A stretch of 64,000 nt of DNA from Imbricaverruca yamaguchii (Eukaryota; Arthropoda; Thecostraca; Neoverrucidae). Positions 30,546 to 45,578 of this stretch are shown here, one piece after another (positions within the stretch are counted from its first letter, which is position 1; every line of letters starts with the position of its first letter). The position numbers and the translations under genes are program-made. The notes under the pieces are model-generated. The model made no database searches and was not told the origin of the DNA. It saw only the letters and a program-made list of their open reading frames with translations. The stretch is taken from assembly GCA_034440575.1 (NCBI GenBank), contig JAOTOL010001661.1, positions 2,884,001 to 2,948,000 on the forward strand, in the 5' to 3' direction.

Positions 30546-33010
30546 ACCGCAGCTGGGTGTGGCTGTTTACCACACCGTTCCGTGTATTGCACAAGATACT
30601 GATCGCAAACATGTGCTTCGCGGAGTTCGCTTTGATAGTGCTGGACCACGCCACCCTTGGCCAGTGCCCATCCTATCGACCTCGAAATCATCAGAATGTA
30701 TCGCGTGTATACGCATGTCAATCCTGTGTTGACCTAGGATTATCACATTTATCCCGCAAAGAGTGCATCGCATCCTTAATCTCCCCTCCAAATTGTGTGT
30801 TTTTAGCTTCAGTAGTTTCCGATATCTAAGTGGGCGGGATCCGCCTTCTCTCCCTCTGCGGTTTGTGTTACGTGAGAGTACCCTCACGTGTTAACATTTC
30901 TAGCAATAGTATCAATCATGCACGATCGATCGATCGATCGATCATTCCTTTGTAAGTTCGTACGTGCGAGGTGATGAGGGAGGGGAGTATGCTAAGAAGC
31001 GTGCTGGACTATAGAGGTTATTTGCGCGTCCTTAGAGGCGTGGGGATCATAGAGGTTATTTGCGCCACTTTTGGAGGCTCGCTGGACCATTGAAGGTTAC
31101 TTGCCCCGCCTTTAGAGGCGAGTGAGTTTTGCAAACAGTCAGCGAAAGTGTACATTTCAGTTCAAGAAGTTTTGTGTAAATTGTGTGTGACGGTAAGATG
31201 CTGAGGGCGGAGGGCTGGGGGTGAGAATGGAAACTATCTCCCAGGAGGTTTAGACGGCTTCGATAAAGTTTGCTGGGTTGCCAGGCGACGAGGGAGTAAG
31301 TGAGCGATGTCGAGTTTTGAAGCGGACAAGACACAGAGGGCACTTGGGTCGCAATGTAATGCTAGCATGTCCTTTCAAAGCTAGGACAGTGCACACTAGC
31401 GTATATTTACGTTAACAAATATAACCGTAATTTGAGTATGTGTGCGTCAGGACGTCAAGGTGCCGACGACGTCGGGAGAGAAGTGGGGGGGGGGGGAGAG
31501 TGCAGCCCATCTCTTGAGACACCCATGCAGCCTTAAAACAATATAATTAAACGTGAGCCCTCCTCTGGATTTGAGGCGCCATTATATTAATTATTTATTA
31601 CATGCAACACTGCGGTATACGTTGCGACATATGCCGTCTCCAACTTATAACACCATTAATTTTCAGCACGATGCGTAAACTGTAGACACCTCGCAATACC
31701 TACTTCAACATAATTGAGCAGATTAAAATAACAAGACACGTTTCATTCTGAATCGCTGGTAAGCCCGACCCGAGACCTCCTTTAGTCACGAGACACCGGT
31801 TTCAACTGTCGCGACTAACCCATGCTGAAGATGCTGCTGCCTGTGGCCACACCTCCACAGTCTGGGAATTACGGAGACAGAACGGCTGTGTTGGCACATA
31901 AGTGGTGCAATGCCAGTGCGACGGGCACAAGTTTGTACCAAGGAGCAGGGCGTGGGGCAGCATATCCCACTTCTCGGGAAGCTTTCCCGCTAATTTTGGA
32001 CGTCGCATCAAGGGAATTAACGGAATAGTGATTAACGTTTCATGCGTCCTTATGCCTCGGTCATGATACGTCTTGATGTCCTTTGTCAGTGTTCTTATTT
32101 TTGGCAAGTACGTTAAGCTACACCAGCTGTGTAGTCCTTGGCTGACACTGATGAGAGAGGGGATAGGGGAGGAGGCTTACAATGTCAACAGTGGCATAAA
32201 CGGGACTGTGGCGCCACTAGAAGCCAATGCCCAAGCGTTGGTCAGAGCTGCCTGCCGTTCATAAGCCAGAACCAGAGCCAGTATCCCGCGATCCTTGGAT
32301 CAGTCCGTCCGTGGCGGTTACTCGGTGAAGGGCCTGCAATCTTGGACCAGTTCGTTTGTGGCAGTTACTCAATGATATGCCTATGCACGTCATGTACCTT
32401 CATCGAGCCCCGTACCAGTAAGTGATATGTTATTTTATCACTGTCCACAACCTAGCTTCGTTTTTTTTTCAATCCAGATCAGCCTCGTGCAGGGTAGTTA
32501 TGAATGGACCTGAGTCTTCGCACCAGAGGTACATACCAAGGCGTTTCTGGTACCCAACCCAGAGCGCATACTCGGCAGATAGCGCAGATATGGATCAGTG
32601 ATAGCCCCAGAATGCAGCTTATTCAGCACGCTTGACCGTTGGCCTTTGACCTTTTGGTTGCCTGGCAGTGATCAGCTGCAACGTTAGCTGGACAATGTTA
32701 AACAGTGTGGCCAACTCTGCACGTATATTTATCGTGCTCGCTCATGTTACAAATAGCATCGACAAGCTGCTCAGTGAATATACCACCGACGTGGGTCTTC
32801 CTCTTCCGCCGCTCGATTTGATCACTTCGTACTATCCAAGTTCCTCCAAAATATCCCTACAAACAGTTATAATTATTTAATCTCAATCAGTAATAGTCAA
32901 TCAGAATATATGCTCAAGTAACTAGCTTATCTGTGCAAATGTTCCGCATCCTGCAGAAATTTCCTAGCTTAGCGACCGTATAGCGCGTACTTAACCCTGT
33001 GCACCTGATA
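30546..33010. other. MCT intron 4, unassigned
   Basis: Includes a short (CGAT)n run at 30925-30943, three imperfect copies of a ~50-base block (ATAGAGGTTATTTGCG...) at 31005-31110, and a poly-G run at about 31488. No exon is seen. Confidence 0.5.
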
Positions 33011-33014
33011 TGAA

Positions 33015-33375
<361 letters not shown>

Positions 33376-34929
33376 ACCTCTTCCGCAAGTATTTGGCTTT
33401 CCATGATTTCGAACCCGGTGCGATTTCACAAAATCTGAATTGATGTCAAAATGGATATGTATGGCTAGTCCCTGTCTATTATGCAACAATTGTAAGTGAT
33501 ATCATGGTGTCAATGCTTGTGATCCATTGTAGGCAAGGAGAGAGTACACCTGTATTCACTGATTCCGCTTCATTTCACCTGGAATCAACTTCCGATCGTC
33601 CCGAGCACAATCACATTGATAATAACCTTGCAGCGTCAATGCACATGTACATGACATCATGCTGAACCGATGGAATCTGAACCGCAAGAAAATGACGTGC
33701 ATTTCTTGCAATCTCTTGGCGTTTCTTGGCGTGACATTTCTTGATACGCCACGCACGAACGGTGCAGTAAACCTCTCAGAAGTGGCATTGGCTAACGCTA
33801 CGTATTTACCTGCCAGGGTCAAACGTGCTTCCGTTCCGCGCTGGAATAACCACGCAAGCGAGTATGCAAGCTCAGCTGTCGACAAATATGCCAAACATCT
33901 ACTACGTCGCAGTGCTACTCTACCCAAGTTCAGCACAAGTGAGGCCCTAGTAGCGATTAGGTAAGCGGGGGCCTCATTTATCGCGAGGTGGCCACAATCA
34001 AAAGTGTGCACGTGTCCGCGTGTCCATACACACGTGAATTGGTGGACTTCCGATGATTATGGGCCCAGGAGTGCGGGCAAGCTTCGTCTCCTCTAAGATC
34101 TGAAGGCAGCACCTAACGGTGTTGCAGACGGTGGCACTCAGCTGTCTGTGGAACAGCGCTGACGTGATGTAGCCATGCTATTACTGGGGAAACAGAGAGT
34201 GCGGCTTTTCATGTGCCAGAAGATGGCAGCTTTTCAGCTTCCTTGTTTGCTTTCTTGCTTCATGAAATGCCACAGCAGGCTTTCTTGCATTTGTTTCTAT
34301 GTATACAGTGCCTCTGTATAATATTGTCTATCGCGTGATAGATCTGGAATCAGCGCTGATGGCTGAAGAATTTCATGGCTGAAACAGCCGTGCAACTGCA
34401 ATGCAATCCTACCATTAGTGGAACAAATCAGGCTTGTTGGCGTCATGGTGTTCATATACTTTCATTATCCGCATACACCCAGGCGGGTGTATGCGGATAC
34501 ACCCATCATGTAAATGCCGAATACACCCATCCTGCCCCGCGCCACACCACATACCAGCTATCGTTCTCCACACCATCCTCTCTATTTCCCTCATTCCATG
34601 GTCTCGAAACAGCCTGAGTTTGGAGAAGGGAAGGTTCCAGTCCAAGCACCAAACTAGTTATTCGGGGAACCTTAGAGTTCAGTTTTCAACACGTTCCACG
34701 AACTCCTCTCCGTACGACACGGCTGACATTTTACTGTCATGTTTGTTTTTTGCTCATGCTTCATGTTACTCGAGTCAAGTGTGACTCATCTCGCCATCAA
34801 TGAATCGAGTCGGGCTCAGCTTCATCCAACACTTTCGCAGTGTGTCACGTCACTCGGCACTCACAAGGAAGCGAAGGGGGCCGAGTGGAGGTCTGACTTA
34901 AGATTGATCAGAGGATCGACTTTGGCCGC
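33376..34929. other. MCT intron 4, unassigned
   Basis: Frames of 101-151 codons at 33556-34011 on both strands overlap each other and show no domain. A short inverted repeat TACACCCAGGCGGGTGTA lies near 34473-34495. Confidence 0.45.
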
Positions 34930-36020
34930 GCCTAGGTGTACGGCACAGCCCGTCATCCTATCAGGGCGTGTGGCACAGTAGCCCGTCAAGTGTGTGGCAG
35001 CACAGCCCGTCATCCTATCGGGGCGTGTGGCACAGTAGCCCGTCAAGTGTGTGGCAGCACAGCCCGTCATCCTATCACGGCGTGTGGCACAGTAGCCCGT
35101 CAAGTGTGTGGCAGCACAGCCCGTCATCCTATCAGGGCGTGTGGCACAGTAGCCCGTCAAGTGTGTGGCAGCACAGCCCGTCATCCTATCGGGGCGTGTG
35201 GCACAGTAGCCCGTCAAGTGTGTGGCAGCACAGCCCGTCATCCTATCACGGCGTGTGGCACAGTAGCCCGTCAAGTGTGTGGCAGCTCAGCCCGTCATCC
35301 TATCAGGGCGTGTGGCACAGTAGCCCGTCAAGTGTGTGGCAGCTCAGCCCGTCATCCTATCGGGGCGTGTGGCACAGTAGCCCGTCAAGTGTGTGGCAGC
35401 TCAGCCCGTCATCCTATCGGGGCGTGTGGCACAGTAGCGCCAAGGTTGTGGCAGCACAGCCCGTCATCCTATCAAGGCGTGTGGCACAGTAGCCCGTCAA
35501 GTGTGTGGCAGCTCAGCCCGTCATCCTATCGGGGTGTGTGGCACAGTAGCCCGTCAAGTGTGTGGCAGCTCAGCCCGTCATCCTATCGGGTGTGTGGCAC
35601 AGTAGCCCGTCAAGGTGTGGCACAGTAGCCGTAAGTGTGTGCAGCACAGCCCGAAAAGAAGAGCCCGTCAAGTGTGTGGCAGCACAGCCCGTCATCCTAT
35701 CACGGCGTGTGGCACAGTAGCCCGTCAAGTGTGTGGCGCAGCGTCATCCTATCAGGGCTGTGGCAAGCCGTATTTGCAGAGCCCGTCAAGTGTTGGCGCA
35801 CTCGTCATCCTATCGGGCGTGTGGCACAGTAGCCCGCCAAGGTGTGTGGCGGCCCGTCATCCTATCACGGCGTGTGGCACAGTAGCCCGTCAAGTTTGCG
35901 CGCAGCCGTCATCCTATGGGCGTGTGCACAGTAGCCCGTCAAGTGTGTGGCAGCACAGCCCGTCATCCTATCAGGGCGTGTGGCACAGTAGCCCGTCAAG
36001 TAGCCCGTCAAGTGTGTGGC
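34930..36020 (+). repeat. 57-base satellite-like array with a three-unit higher-order pattern
   Basis: About 19 units, decaying in the last third (35590-35960) with many short deletions. The unit starts GCCCGTCATCCTATC and ends GTGTGTGGCAG. At one site units carry, in order, AGGG, GGGG, ACGG, AGGG, GGGG, ACGG, which is a 171-base three-unit higher-order repeat for at least two cycles. The 57-base unit is 19 codons and keeps frames open. Confidence 0.92.
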
Positions 36021-37880
36021 AGCACATCCAGTCATCGGACCTTTGGCACCATCCGATGCAGCCGGGCTATGACGTCACGCCGCCCCTTACATAACAGCGA
36101 CGCTACGATTACGACGGCGATCTCAGCCAGCACAGTATCTTCAACATCAATAGGTCACAGTTGAAGTGCCCTCAGTGAGTAGTGTACGGTGACACACACG
36201 TGCTGCGAAGGTTGTGTCAGGCGGAGAAATGCGCCGAAGTGCGCTCAGTGCACTGCGGTATGTCATATACGCTAGGACGCAAGCACCGCGAAGGTTGTAC
36301 CAGGCGGAAAAATGCGCCAAGTACGCAGTGATAACAGGACGGCGGATTTTGGACCGGAGCGAGGAGGCCAGTGCGCTCAGCACCGCACCTTCAAACTGTG
36401 CCGTCGCACCGCCACTACTGCTGCATCAACGTGGCTTAACGCACAGGCACTTGGCGCTTAATTCGGCAGAAATAGCTTAGTCATCGTCCCATCGGAGGTT
36501 CTTCTGCCATTATCTACGAAACACTCACGTGCACCTTGCCCACCATCTGCTATCTCCAGAACGAACAATGGTGAATGCGATCGATCGCAAACGGTAGTTG
36601 ACAGCCCGAGAAGTAAAGTGTTACAAAAGGAAATGAGAATGTCTGTTGCTTTGTGTAACCGGTGCCCCCCCCCCCCCCGGTCTCTGACCTGTAGCCACCT
36701 TGGCTGGCGTGGTGGTCTGTTCATCTGACCCCACGGCTACCACCTCAAGAGCGCGCAAATTAACACCCACAAGAAATGCATAAAGATAAGCATGCTCGCC
36801 CAAGTACATGCCCACGTGGACCTCCTCCACAAACACATAAACGTACACACTAGATGCAACCCTATCACTAAACAGGGCTAGTGAATCTAGCGAAAATGAA
36901 CCAAAAAAGTATGCGACCTAGAACAAAAATAAAGTAATCCGCGGCCTTTAGTCGGCCAGGCATCTGGAAGCCCAGTGACGCTGTGTAACATTGGATAACA
37001 TCTTTAGATCTCGGTTAACCCCTGACTTATCTTGTGGCGCTGAAATTGAACAGGATGAGCATTTTAATGTTTTTTTTTTCGGTATTTTCCTTTGGGATAA
37101 AATTTAACTTCCAGAGAAATAGTCAAGCTTAGCTCATAGCCCGTGGCTATGACCATGTTGTAGGTCACGGGCTTAGGTCAGATCACTGCGAGTGAGGGCT
37201 AAGCCCGAACGAGTTGATTCCCGTGCTTACCACGAGCAAAAGTCCATACGTGTGATCACGACAGTATGATCGTCAATCGTTCGAAACTGTTGAATCGATC
37301 TCACTCTGAATCCGGTCGGAAATTTTAAGTGTGTGGACAAAGTCCGGTGAAGAGAGACATCCGCGATAAAGGAAGGGCCGTGACACGCCGTGTCACGTAT
37401 GCTATTTCGTGACAATTGGGTACAGTTGGGAGATATGCAAAGCTCGTCAACATTGCCCAATGTGGTTACTAAGTGCAACCAAAGATTGCTGGGCATTATT
37501 GAACTTCAGTGCGCTGGTACAAGTGGAGGACGGACTTCCTGAGGAGGTACTATTTCCTAACCCGGAGTATTTACTATTTACTTTAAGAAGGAGATATTAC
37601 TTCCTAAGCCGTTGAACCCTGTCGAAAATGTCATGTGCACTCATGCTAAATGTCATTGTCACTGCGCCGCAATCAGCTGCATTTACACCTGAAATTATTT
37701 TAGCGGAAAATGTTCATCTCAAGTGAACAGGCCAGTGATATTAGCCGTTATTTAATGGCATGGACAACAACCATCTAACAACCCGCTTTTCATTGATCAA
37801 AGCTGCATGTTCCTCCATGTTCTGTGGTTCTAAGGCACGAGGTTGCAAATTTTCAGTAACGCAGCGCAACACGGGTTTAA
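36021..37880. other. MCT intron 4, unassigned
   Basis: Two diverged copies of a ~90-base block (GCGAAGGTTGT...AGGCGGA...ATGCGCC) at about 36195-36250 and 36283-36340. A poly-C run lies at 36666-36678. No exon is seen. Confidence 0.45.
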
Positions 37881-38013
37881 ACGCACCAGACATAAGGTCT
37901 CACCTGCCTGAACCATCATGGTGCCTCTCCAGCCGTACAGACGCACCAGTGATGAGGTATCACCTGCCTGCACCATCATGGTGCCTCTCCAGTCTAACGC
38001 ACCAGTAATGAAG
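37881..38013 (-). repeat. Two extra copies of the exon 4 donor edge
   Basis: Blocks starting at 37881 and 37941 repeat the true junction block at 37997-38060. Each contains the last ~35 coding bases of exon 4 and the donor (sense CAGGCAG/GTGAGA, CAGGCAG/GTGATA, and the true CAGGCAG/GTGAGA). Shifts of 56 and 116 bases would break the frame if the extra donors were used. Confidence 0.9.
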
Positions 38014-38019
38014 TCTCAC

Positions 38020-38205
38020 CTGCCTGCACCATCATGGTATCCCTCCAGCCGTACTGCCGCACCAGCCAGCTGGTTAGCGGCGCCAGCATGAAGGTGCCGA
38101 TGCCGGAGCCGCAGACGGCGATGCCGGTGGCGAGCGCGCGCCGCTTGTCGAAGTAGAAACCGGCCGCAATCACCGCAGGAAGGTAGATCATGCCGAACCC
38201 GATCC
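38020..38205 (-). CDS. MCT exon 4: helices 4-5 with family signature 2
   Basis: Acceptor TGCGGCAG, donor GCAG/GTGAGA, phase 1 at both ends. It encodes IGFGMIYLPAVIAAG, YFDKRRALATGIAVCG (the conserved helix 4-5 loop and helix 5 motif), SGIGTFMLAPLTSWLVR and YGWRDTMMVQ. The Arg-rich cytoplasmic loop and GWR ending are diagnostic for MCT carriers. Confidence 0.95.
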
Positions 38206-38279
38206 CTGCCGCACAAAGGTGCAAGGGTTCTTGTATGAAGGACGAGTACATATACATATGCATGCACATATATATACAT

Positions 38280-38280
38280 G

Positions 38281-38348
<68 letters not shown>

Positions 38349-38395
38349 TATATGTATGCATGCATATGTGTGTGTGTGTGTGTGTGTGTTTGCAT
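38280..38395 (+). repeat. (TA)n(TG)n microsatellite
   Basis: TA run at about 38282-38352 then TG run at 38368-38390, in MCT intron 3, beginning about 75 bases upstream (sense) of exon 4. Confidence 0.95.
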
Positions 38396-38925
38396 AGGAG
38401 TGACCGTATGAAGCATACCTAAGGGTTACATCGCTTAGAAAACCCAAAGTAACCTACCTGCTTTCAATGTCGAAGTTCAGCCAAAAGATGATACAGTCAC
38501 TTGTGCACCTCTTTTCGGGGCGCAAATAGGATGTTCTGCATCGTTCAATTTGTATAACTATCAATACACGGATAAAGGTGATTAGAACCATGCCTGACAA
38601 TTCCTAATATGCCAACATAGCTGTCCTATTTTGCGTTAGATGGGGTGCGTACGTCCACGTGGCTACGGATAGGGAAGGGAACACGTACCTCAAAGCTTGG
38701 CGTCATTCTGGGTAAAATTACTAATATAATATGACCTTGGTGACCCATAACAAGAAGTCCTACCCTGATATCACAACCACATTTCATTTGGCTAGTTATG
38801 AGCATTGGCATGGTCCATACCATACCTCAGCTGTTCTAATTCTGAGCTTCGGGATCGCTGTGGGCATGTGTGACCTTCACAATTTTCATAGATGCCTAAC
38901 TCCCCCTCTTATACAGTATATACTG

Positions 38926-40834
<1,909 letters not shown>

Positions 40835-40857
40835 GTGGCGCGTCTGAGTCAACTCAC

Positions 40858-41001
40858 CTCCAATCAAGCCGTATGTCAGCACGAGGGAGTTGATGGACGT
40901 CGCGTAGGCAGATACGAAGAAGCTGCAACTGGTTGTGATGGCGCCCATGATGGTCACCGCTCTGAAGCCGAACTTGTTGGCCAGCGCGCTCACAAACGGA
41001 C
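40858..41001 (-). CDS. MCT exon 3: helices 2-3
   Basis: Acceptor ATCGCAG, donor GGAG/GTGAGT; 144 bases, phase 1 at both ends. It encodes GPFVSALANKFGFRAV, a membrane helix (TIMGAITTSCSFFVSAYA) and SLVLTYGLIGG. The ANKFG.R.V loop matches the short cytoplasmic loop between helices 2 and 3 of major facilitator carriers. Confidence 0.93.
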
Positions 41002-42149
41002 CTGCGATGCAAGATGCACGTGAGGTACTCAGCCAGCCTAGTCCACCCACCAACAGGGTGGCCCATGACCACGGGCACACCCGGGAGCAGGAGATTCCCG
41101 GCCCCATTAATAGTGAAATGTTGCGACTTCTTCCATGCAGTCTTCACCTCGCGATCGAAGGGTGCTCAATCATGGCACCTTATCCCCACCCTCTACAAAT
41201 TCGCTGGGTTCGCTTCTGCAGATAGTCGGCTTTTATCAGACGAGAGACAGGTGCCGCCTAGTTGATTTTCGGCTCCCCGCGGCACAGTAGGCATGCACGC
41301 ATGTATACATTTCGAGTGTAGCCCAGGGGTGGCACCGCATAGGCACTTATTTTCCAGAGGCACAAATGAATCATGCAGGAGTTGGCCCGGCACTTTGGGA
41401 GCTCTGAATCGGCATAGGGAGCTGGCCTTGTTGGAGGTGTAGCGTCTGACTTCGCTTCGCTGTCAGCAGTTTTGCACCCTGTGAGCCCTGAAGTTGTTAT
41501 TCAACGTGATCACATGTCAGCGAAGCATATGGTTATTCTTCAATCTGTCCCGAGTCTGGCGGAGAGTCATCTAGTAAGGGGGCGCTTTCTTGGTGAGGTG
41601 TGCAATTTTCTGCACTTCCCTACACGAAAGAGATGCAAATTCGCTTTAGTTGATTGCAATTACTCCGGTGAATATCAAAAGCAACCTTCAAGTCGATGTA
41701 TGAGGAGGGTCGGCACACATTTATAATATGCCAAACTCTTTTCTTCATATTTAGCTAGAACACTATGTATGCGAGTGTCAATTCAAAACATGTTGGCTGA
41801 ATAAATCATGCATATGTTTGGAGATACAAATCTGCTGATTTATATGTGTGTTCGCTATAAAAAAATGCATTCGGTGTAGTTCATTGCCAAAATAGCATAC
41901 CTCATCTGATCCTCCATGTATGGGTATGTAGCACTGAATGAAGCACGGCTTGAGGAAGAATGGAGAGAGAGAGAGGAACATGACAAGAATGCTCGGGGTT
42001 CCTTTGGCGGATCATATCTATTATCTATCCATTTAACAATAAAACAGCTCTTTTCCTGTTCTAACCTGGAGCGGAACCGGGCATTTGAAACAGACAAACA
42101 ACATAGAAGATGCAGTTCCGCTTGAATATGTATGCTGAAGCTGAAACCT
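41002..42149. other. MCT intron 2, unassigned
   Basis: No exon or element recognised. Coding-like frames directly above exon 3 are its own frame running into the intron. Confidence 0.5.
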
Positions 42150-42160
42150 ATGTATGTATA

Positions 42161-42235
<75 letters not shown>
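42150..42235. repeat. (TA)n microsatellite
   Basis: About 80 bases of TA with two CA/TG interruptions at its start. Confidence 0.95.
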
Positions 42236-42238
<3 letters not shown>

Positions 42239-42439
42239 CCGAAATATCCCCCATCAGCAACGCCACAATGATACTTCTAAATCAGCAACTCATTTGTCCA
42301 GACCAAAAGCACTGAAAACGTCCGTGAATCGGCACTTCCATCAGACTGTCGAAACAAACCCCTGGTGACGCCACATAATTGTTCCTTGGTTTGCACCTTC
42401 ATAACCCGAGGGAACTTTCCGGAGCCGTCACTGAATCGA

Positions 42440-42565
42440 CGCCACCTCCCTCTTCTCCGGTGCACAAGACACCCCCACCGTCTGCTCCGGTGCACAAATC
42501 ACCGTCACCCTCTGCTCCAGTGCACAAGACACCGCCTCCCCCTGCTCAGGTGCACAAGTCTGGTG
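42440..42565 (+). repeat. 36-base (12-codon) repeat, about 4 copies
   Basis: Units read, in one frame, as proline-rich PVHKTPPPSA, PVHKSPSPSA, PVHKTPPPPA. It lies in an 81-codon frame starting at 42379 within MCT intron 2, on the opposite strand. The unit length and conserved reading look protein-like but there is no gene context, so it may be a coincidence or a retained fragment. Confidence 0.6.
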
Positions 42566-45424
42566 CTGCTTGCAGTCGGTTGTTTACATCGCTGACATCG
42601 GAGTCTGAATTGGTTCCACCATGACGGCTTCGTTCATCAAGGTAATATTCCTGTTGACAGTTCCTTCGTGAACACAAAATATTACCCGATCGATCTCAAT
42701 GCTAAGCTGTGGCCCGAAAGATAAGTCTACAAAGTTTAGATCGTACCTGACCCATCCGGCATCCTCACTCACCGAAGGTCGGCGCGCCCTTAAGCCCAAA
42801 TAATCAAGCAATCACTCACCGAATAAATATTTCTTGGGAAACACAGCGAGAGCCACCATGAAAATGAGTCCGTCTAATTTGCATTACGTAAACTCGATGT
42901 ACTGCTACAGCTCCCACACCCAATCGTTTCCAAAGAGCCCACACGCAATCGTCGGATGCACTGCACCAAACCATCACAGTCCAACTTTAGCTTTGTTATT
43001 TCACGTGAAAGGTGCATCTAGTAGGTTGAATTGTCTAATGCTGCCTTGTGCGCAGCTCAATTCACACTTTTTCCGATCTGTGGACGATTTGCGGAATGGC
43101 AAGCAACTAGTCTGAAGGCGACGAGCCGTATTTCCGACGTGGGCCACCAGACCTCCGGGATTTCCCGCGGCGCCCGCCCTTCCCGCCAAGGTGAGAGGCA
43201 GGCGACGCCATATGGCCACAGCGTCGTAAAGTCACAATCGCCGCTGCCGCCAGACCTCCGGGAGACCGCCGCCTGTCATCCACTGTTCCGCACGCACCCG
43301 TCTATGGAATTTTGCACACTGTTCAAGTTGAGGTACCTATTTATTAATGACACTATAAGGCTAAACTGAGGTGCATGCTACGCAAGATGGTGTTTAAAAA
43401 AAAATCGAGAGAATGAATGTTTTCCGCACATCGAAACGTTTAGCAACAATACTTTGGCTACAGTTCTTTTTTTGTGAGAAAAACAATATCCTGAGACATT
43501 CAAGGTGAAGCATTGCATTTTGCTTGCCCGTAGCCGTTTTTGAATCTCAAAACCGTTATCATTCTGGTGATGGTCATAGCAGTTCAACATGATAGTTCGT
43601 GGAATGACGCCGTATATTTACGTCACCATACATGTCAAACGGATGGTCAGAGTGATTTAAAAGTATTATAATCGTGTGCAGGGTCTAAAATAACTCCCTT
43701 GACAAAACTATGGGCAAAATCTGAGGGGGTGGAATGTTGAGTGGTACCCTAACCCAACTTGCTTGGGCTAAGGGTGGAAAAGTTGGGCACAGCCTGAACA
43801 GATCCCTTGATAGTCGAACTTCGTCGCTTGCATCAGAGAGACTTGCATGGGCACAGTCCGCATTATGTTGAGCAGAGCCACAACTTGGGCCCAACCCATC
43901 TAAACCAGACGCGGGGCAGACCACACTATGATGGGCTGGGCCACATTTGGGCCGGCTATGCTTGGGCTCCGGCCGTACCTGCCAATGTTATGTACTAGGG
44001 CAGAGCCTCAGATGGAGTCCCGATCGCAATTGCTGGCTGGGAACCGATTGAGTTGACGTGAAGATAGCCCAGCTAGCTGTTTTTTTTTTTTTGGTTAACA
44101 CTAAATCAGGTAGGTACACATTTTCGTTCGCTTGGCACCAAATCAGGCAGGCATCAGTTGGATTTAGATGGCATTATGGTTGTGTGATAATTCAATTATT
44201 GTTCAAGAAAGAAAATGGTGAACACTATTATTCCTAATCAAGGTTTATGTACCATGCTAGATGTATTTGATCCACATGTTCGCAAGACTGAGATATCAGT
44301 GCCTTTGTATATTCATCACTGTCTTGACTGCATTCATTTTAAAATATAGCACGCGACTAGTTTCATTCCAAACACGTGGCCTCTGTCGGCTGGCTGTGCA
44401 TTAAATCTGGAAGAAAATTGGCGGTATAGTTGTTTTATAGTAAGCTACGTAAACAAGCTGCAACATGAAACTTTTGTGCTGTCATTTTTTAGGGGACTGT
44501 GGTGGGTCATGCTAAAAGTGGTGAAAATTTACTCGCGCATATTTAAAGTTATTTTTGTTCCATAGATGTCTGTTAAACATGCCATGGATTCCATGGGTAA
44601 ACAGCGTATAGCTTGCCAAATCTTGGGAACGGCCCCTCGTCCCAAGGGTCCAGTTACAAGGTACTGTGCTCCTACTCGGAACTTTTTATTGATAAGAGTA
44701 ATTGGATGTCTTGCATGGATAGTTTTGCTTAGTCACCTGACAACGGGACGTAACATGGTCATCGATTCTGGCGACTGCTGGGGTTCTCTTGGTTCGTTAT
44801 CGCGTCTTCACTTACGACACTCATGAATGCAAATAAGACACCGAGGAGGTAAGCACTTTTTGATAAGTGTATGATAGATGTTTGCTTTAACTATTCGTGG
44901 GTGCACAAACACCAACCTAATTTTTGCATCCACAAGCCAGTTTTTTTTCATGGGTGTCACCTTGTGAAGTTGGCCGGGGGTGGGGTGGGGGCTGAGGGCT
45001 CACGACCTTTTTGATGACCAATGCTTCCCCCATAACCATTTTTATCTAGTGTACATCCATAGGCCCCATGGTCAAGCTTCAGCTTGATTGAGTCCGGAAA
45101 AATCCATGATTAAGGGGTAAAATTAACGACTGAGCGTACCGGTGTCCCCCTTAGTATTTGCAAAGTGACGCCGCTGTTGTTTTCTTCGACCCAGCTAATT
45201 TTGGCTGAGTCAATTTGCCCAGTCAAGCTCAAGTAATTTGAGAGACCAAGCTTGCATTTGTGCGTGCGGATGGGGTGGGGGAGGGGCAGCCAAAATCAGA
45301 GTTAGAACGGACCTTTGCTACCTATAAAATTATGTGTTGCTAATGAGTGTTTATCATTAAGGCTATTTTCTCGCTATTAACGCACCTGACGACAATTCAC
45401 ATATCAAACTGATCCAAGCTTAGT
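42566..45424. other. MCT intron 2, unassigned
   Basis: No exon is seen. The frame at 44566-44826 (86 codons) has no recognisable domain. Degenerate GGGC/TTGGGC words recur at about 43760-43990. Confidence 0.45.
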
Positions 45425-45578
45425 GTTGTACCCTCACGCAAACCGATCCAAGCTTAGCGTTGTACGCTCACGCAAACCGATCCAAGCTTAGCGTTGTACG
45501 CTCACGCAAACCGATCCAGACTTAGCGTAGTACGCTCACGCAAACCGATCCAAGCTTAGTGTTGTACGCTCACGCAAC
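45425..45578 (+). repeat. 34-base tandem repeat, about 4.5 copies
   Basis: The unit begins CGCAAACCGATCCAAGCTTA and ends near TGTACGCTCA. Copies are nearly identical and each carries the HindIII-type word AAGCTT in most units. Confidence 0.9.

Noticed and set aside
29591..30829. Six overlapping open frames of 278-376 codons on both strands
   Set aside because: They are translations of one 48/50-base repeat that happens to lack stop codons; no gene context.
34930..36020. CRISPR-like repeat array
   Set aside because: Units are contiguous with no unique spacers, and the sequence is eukaryotic.
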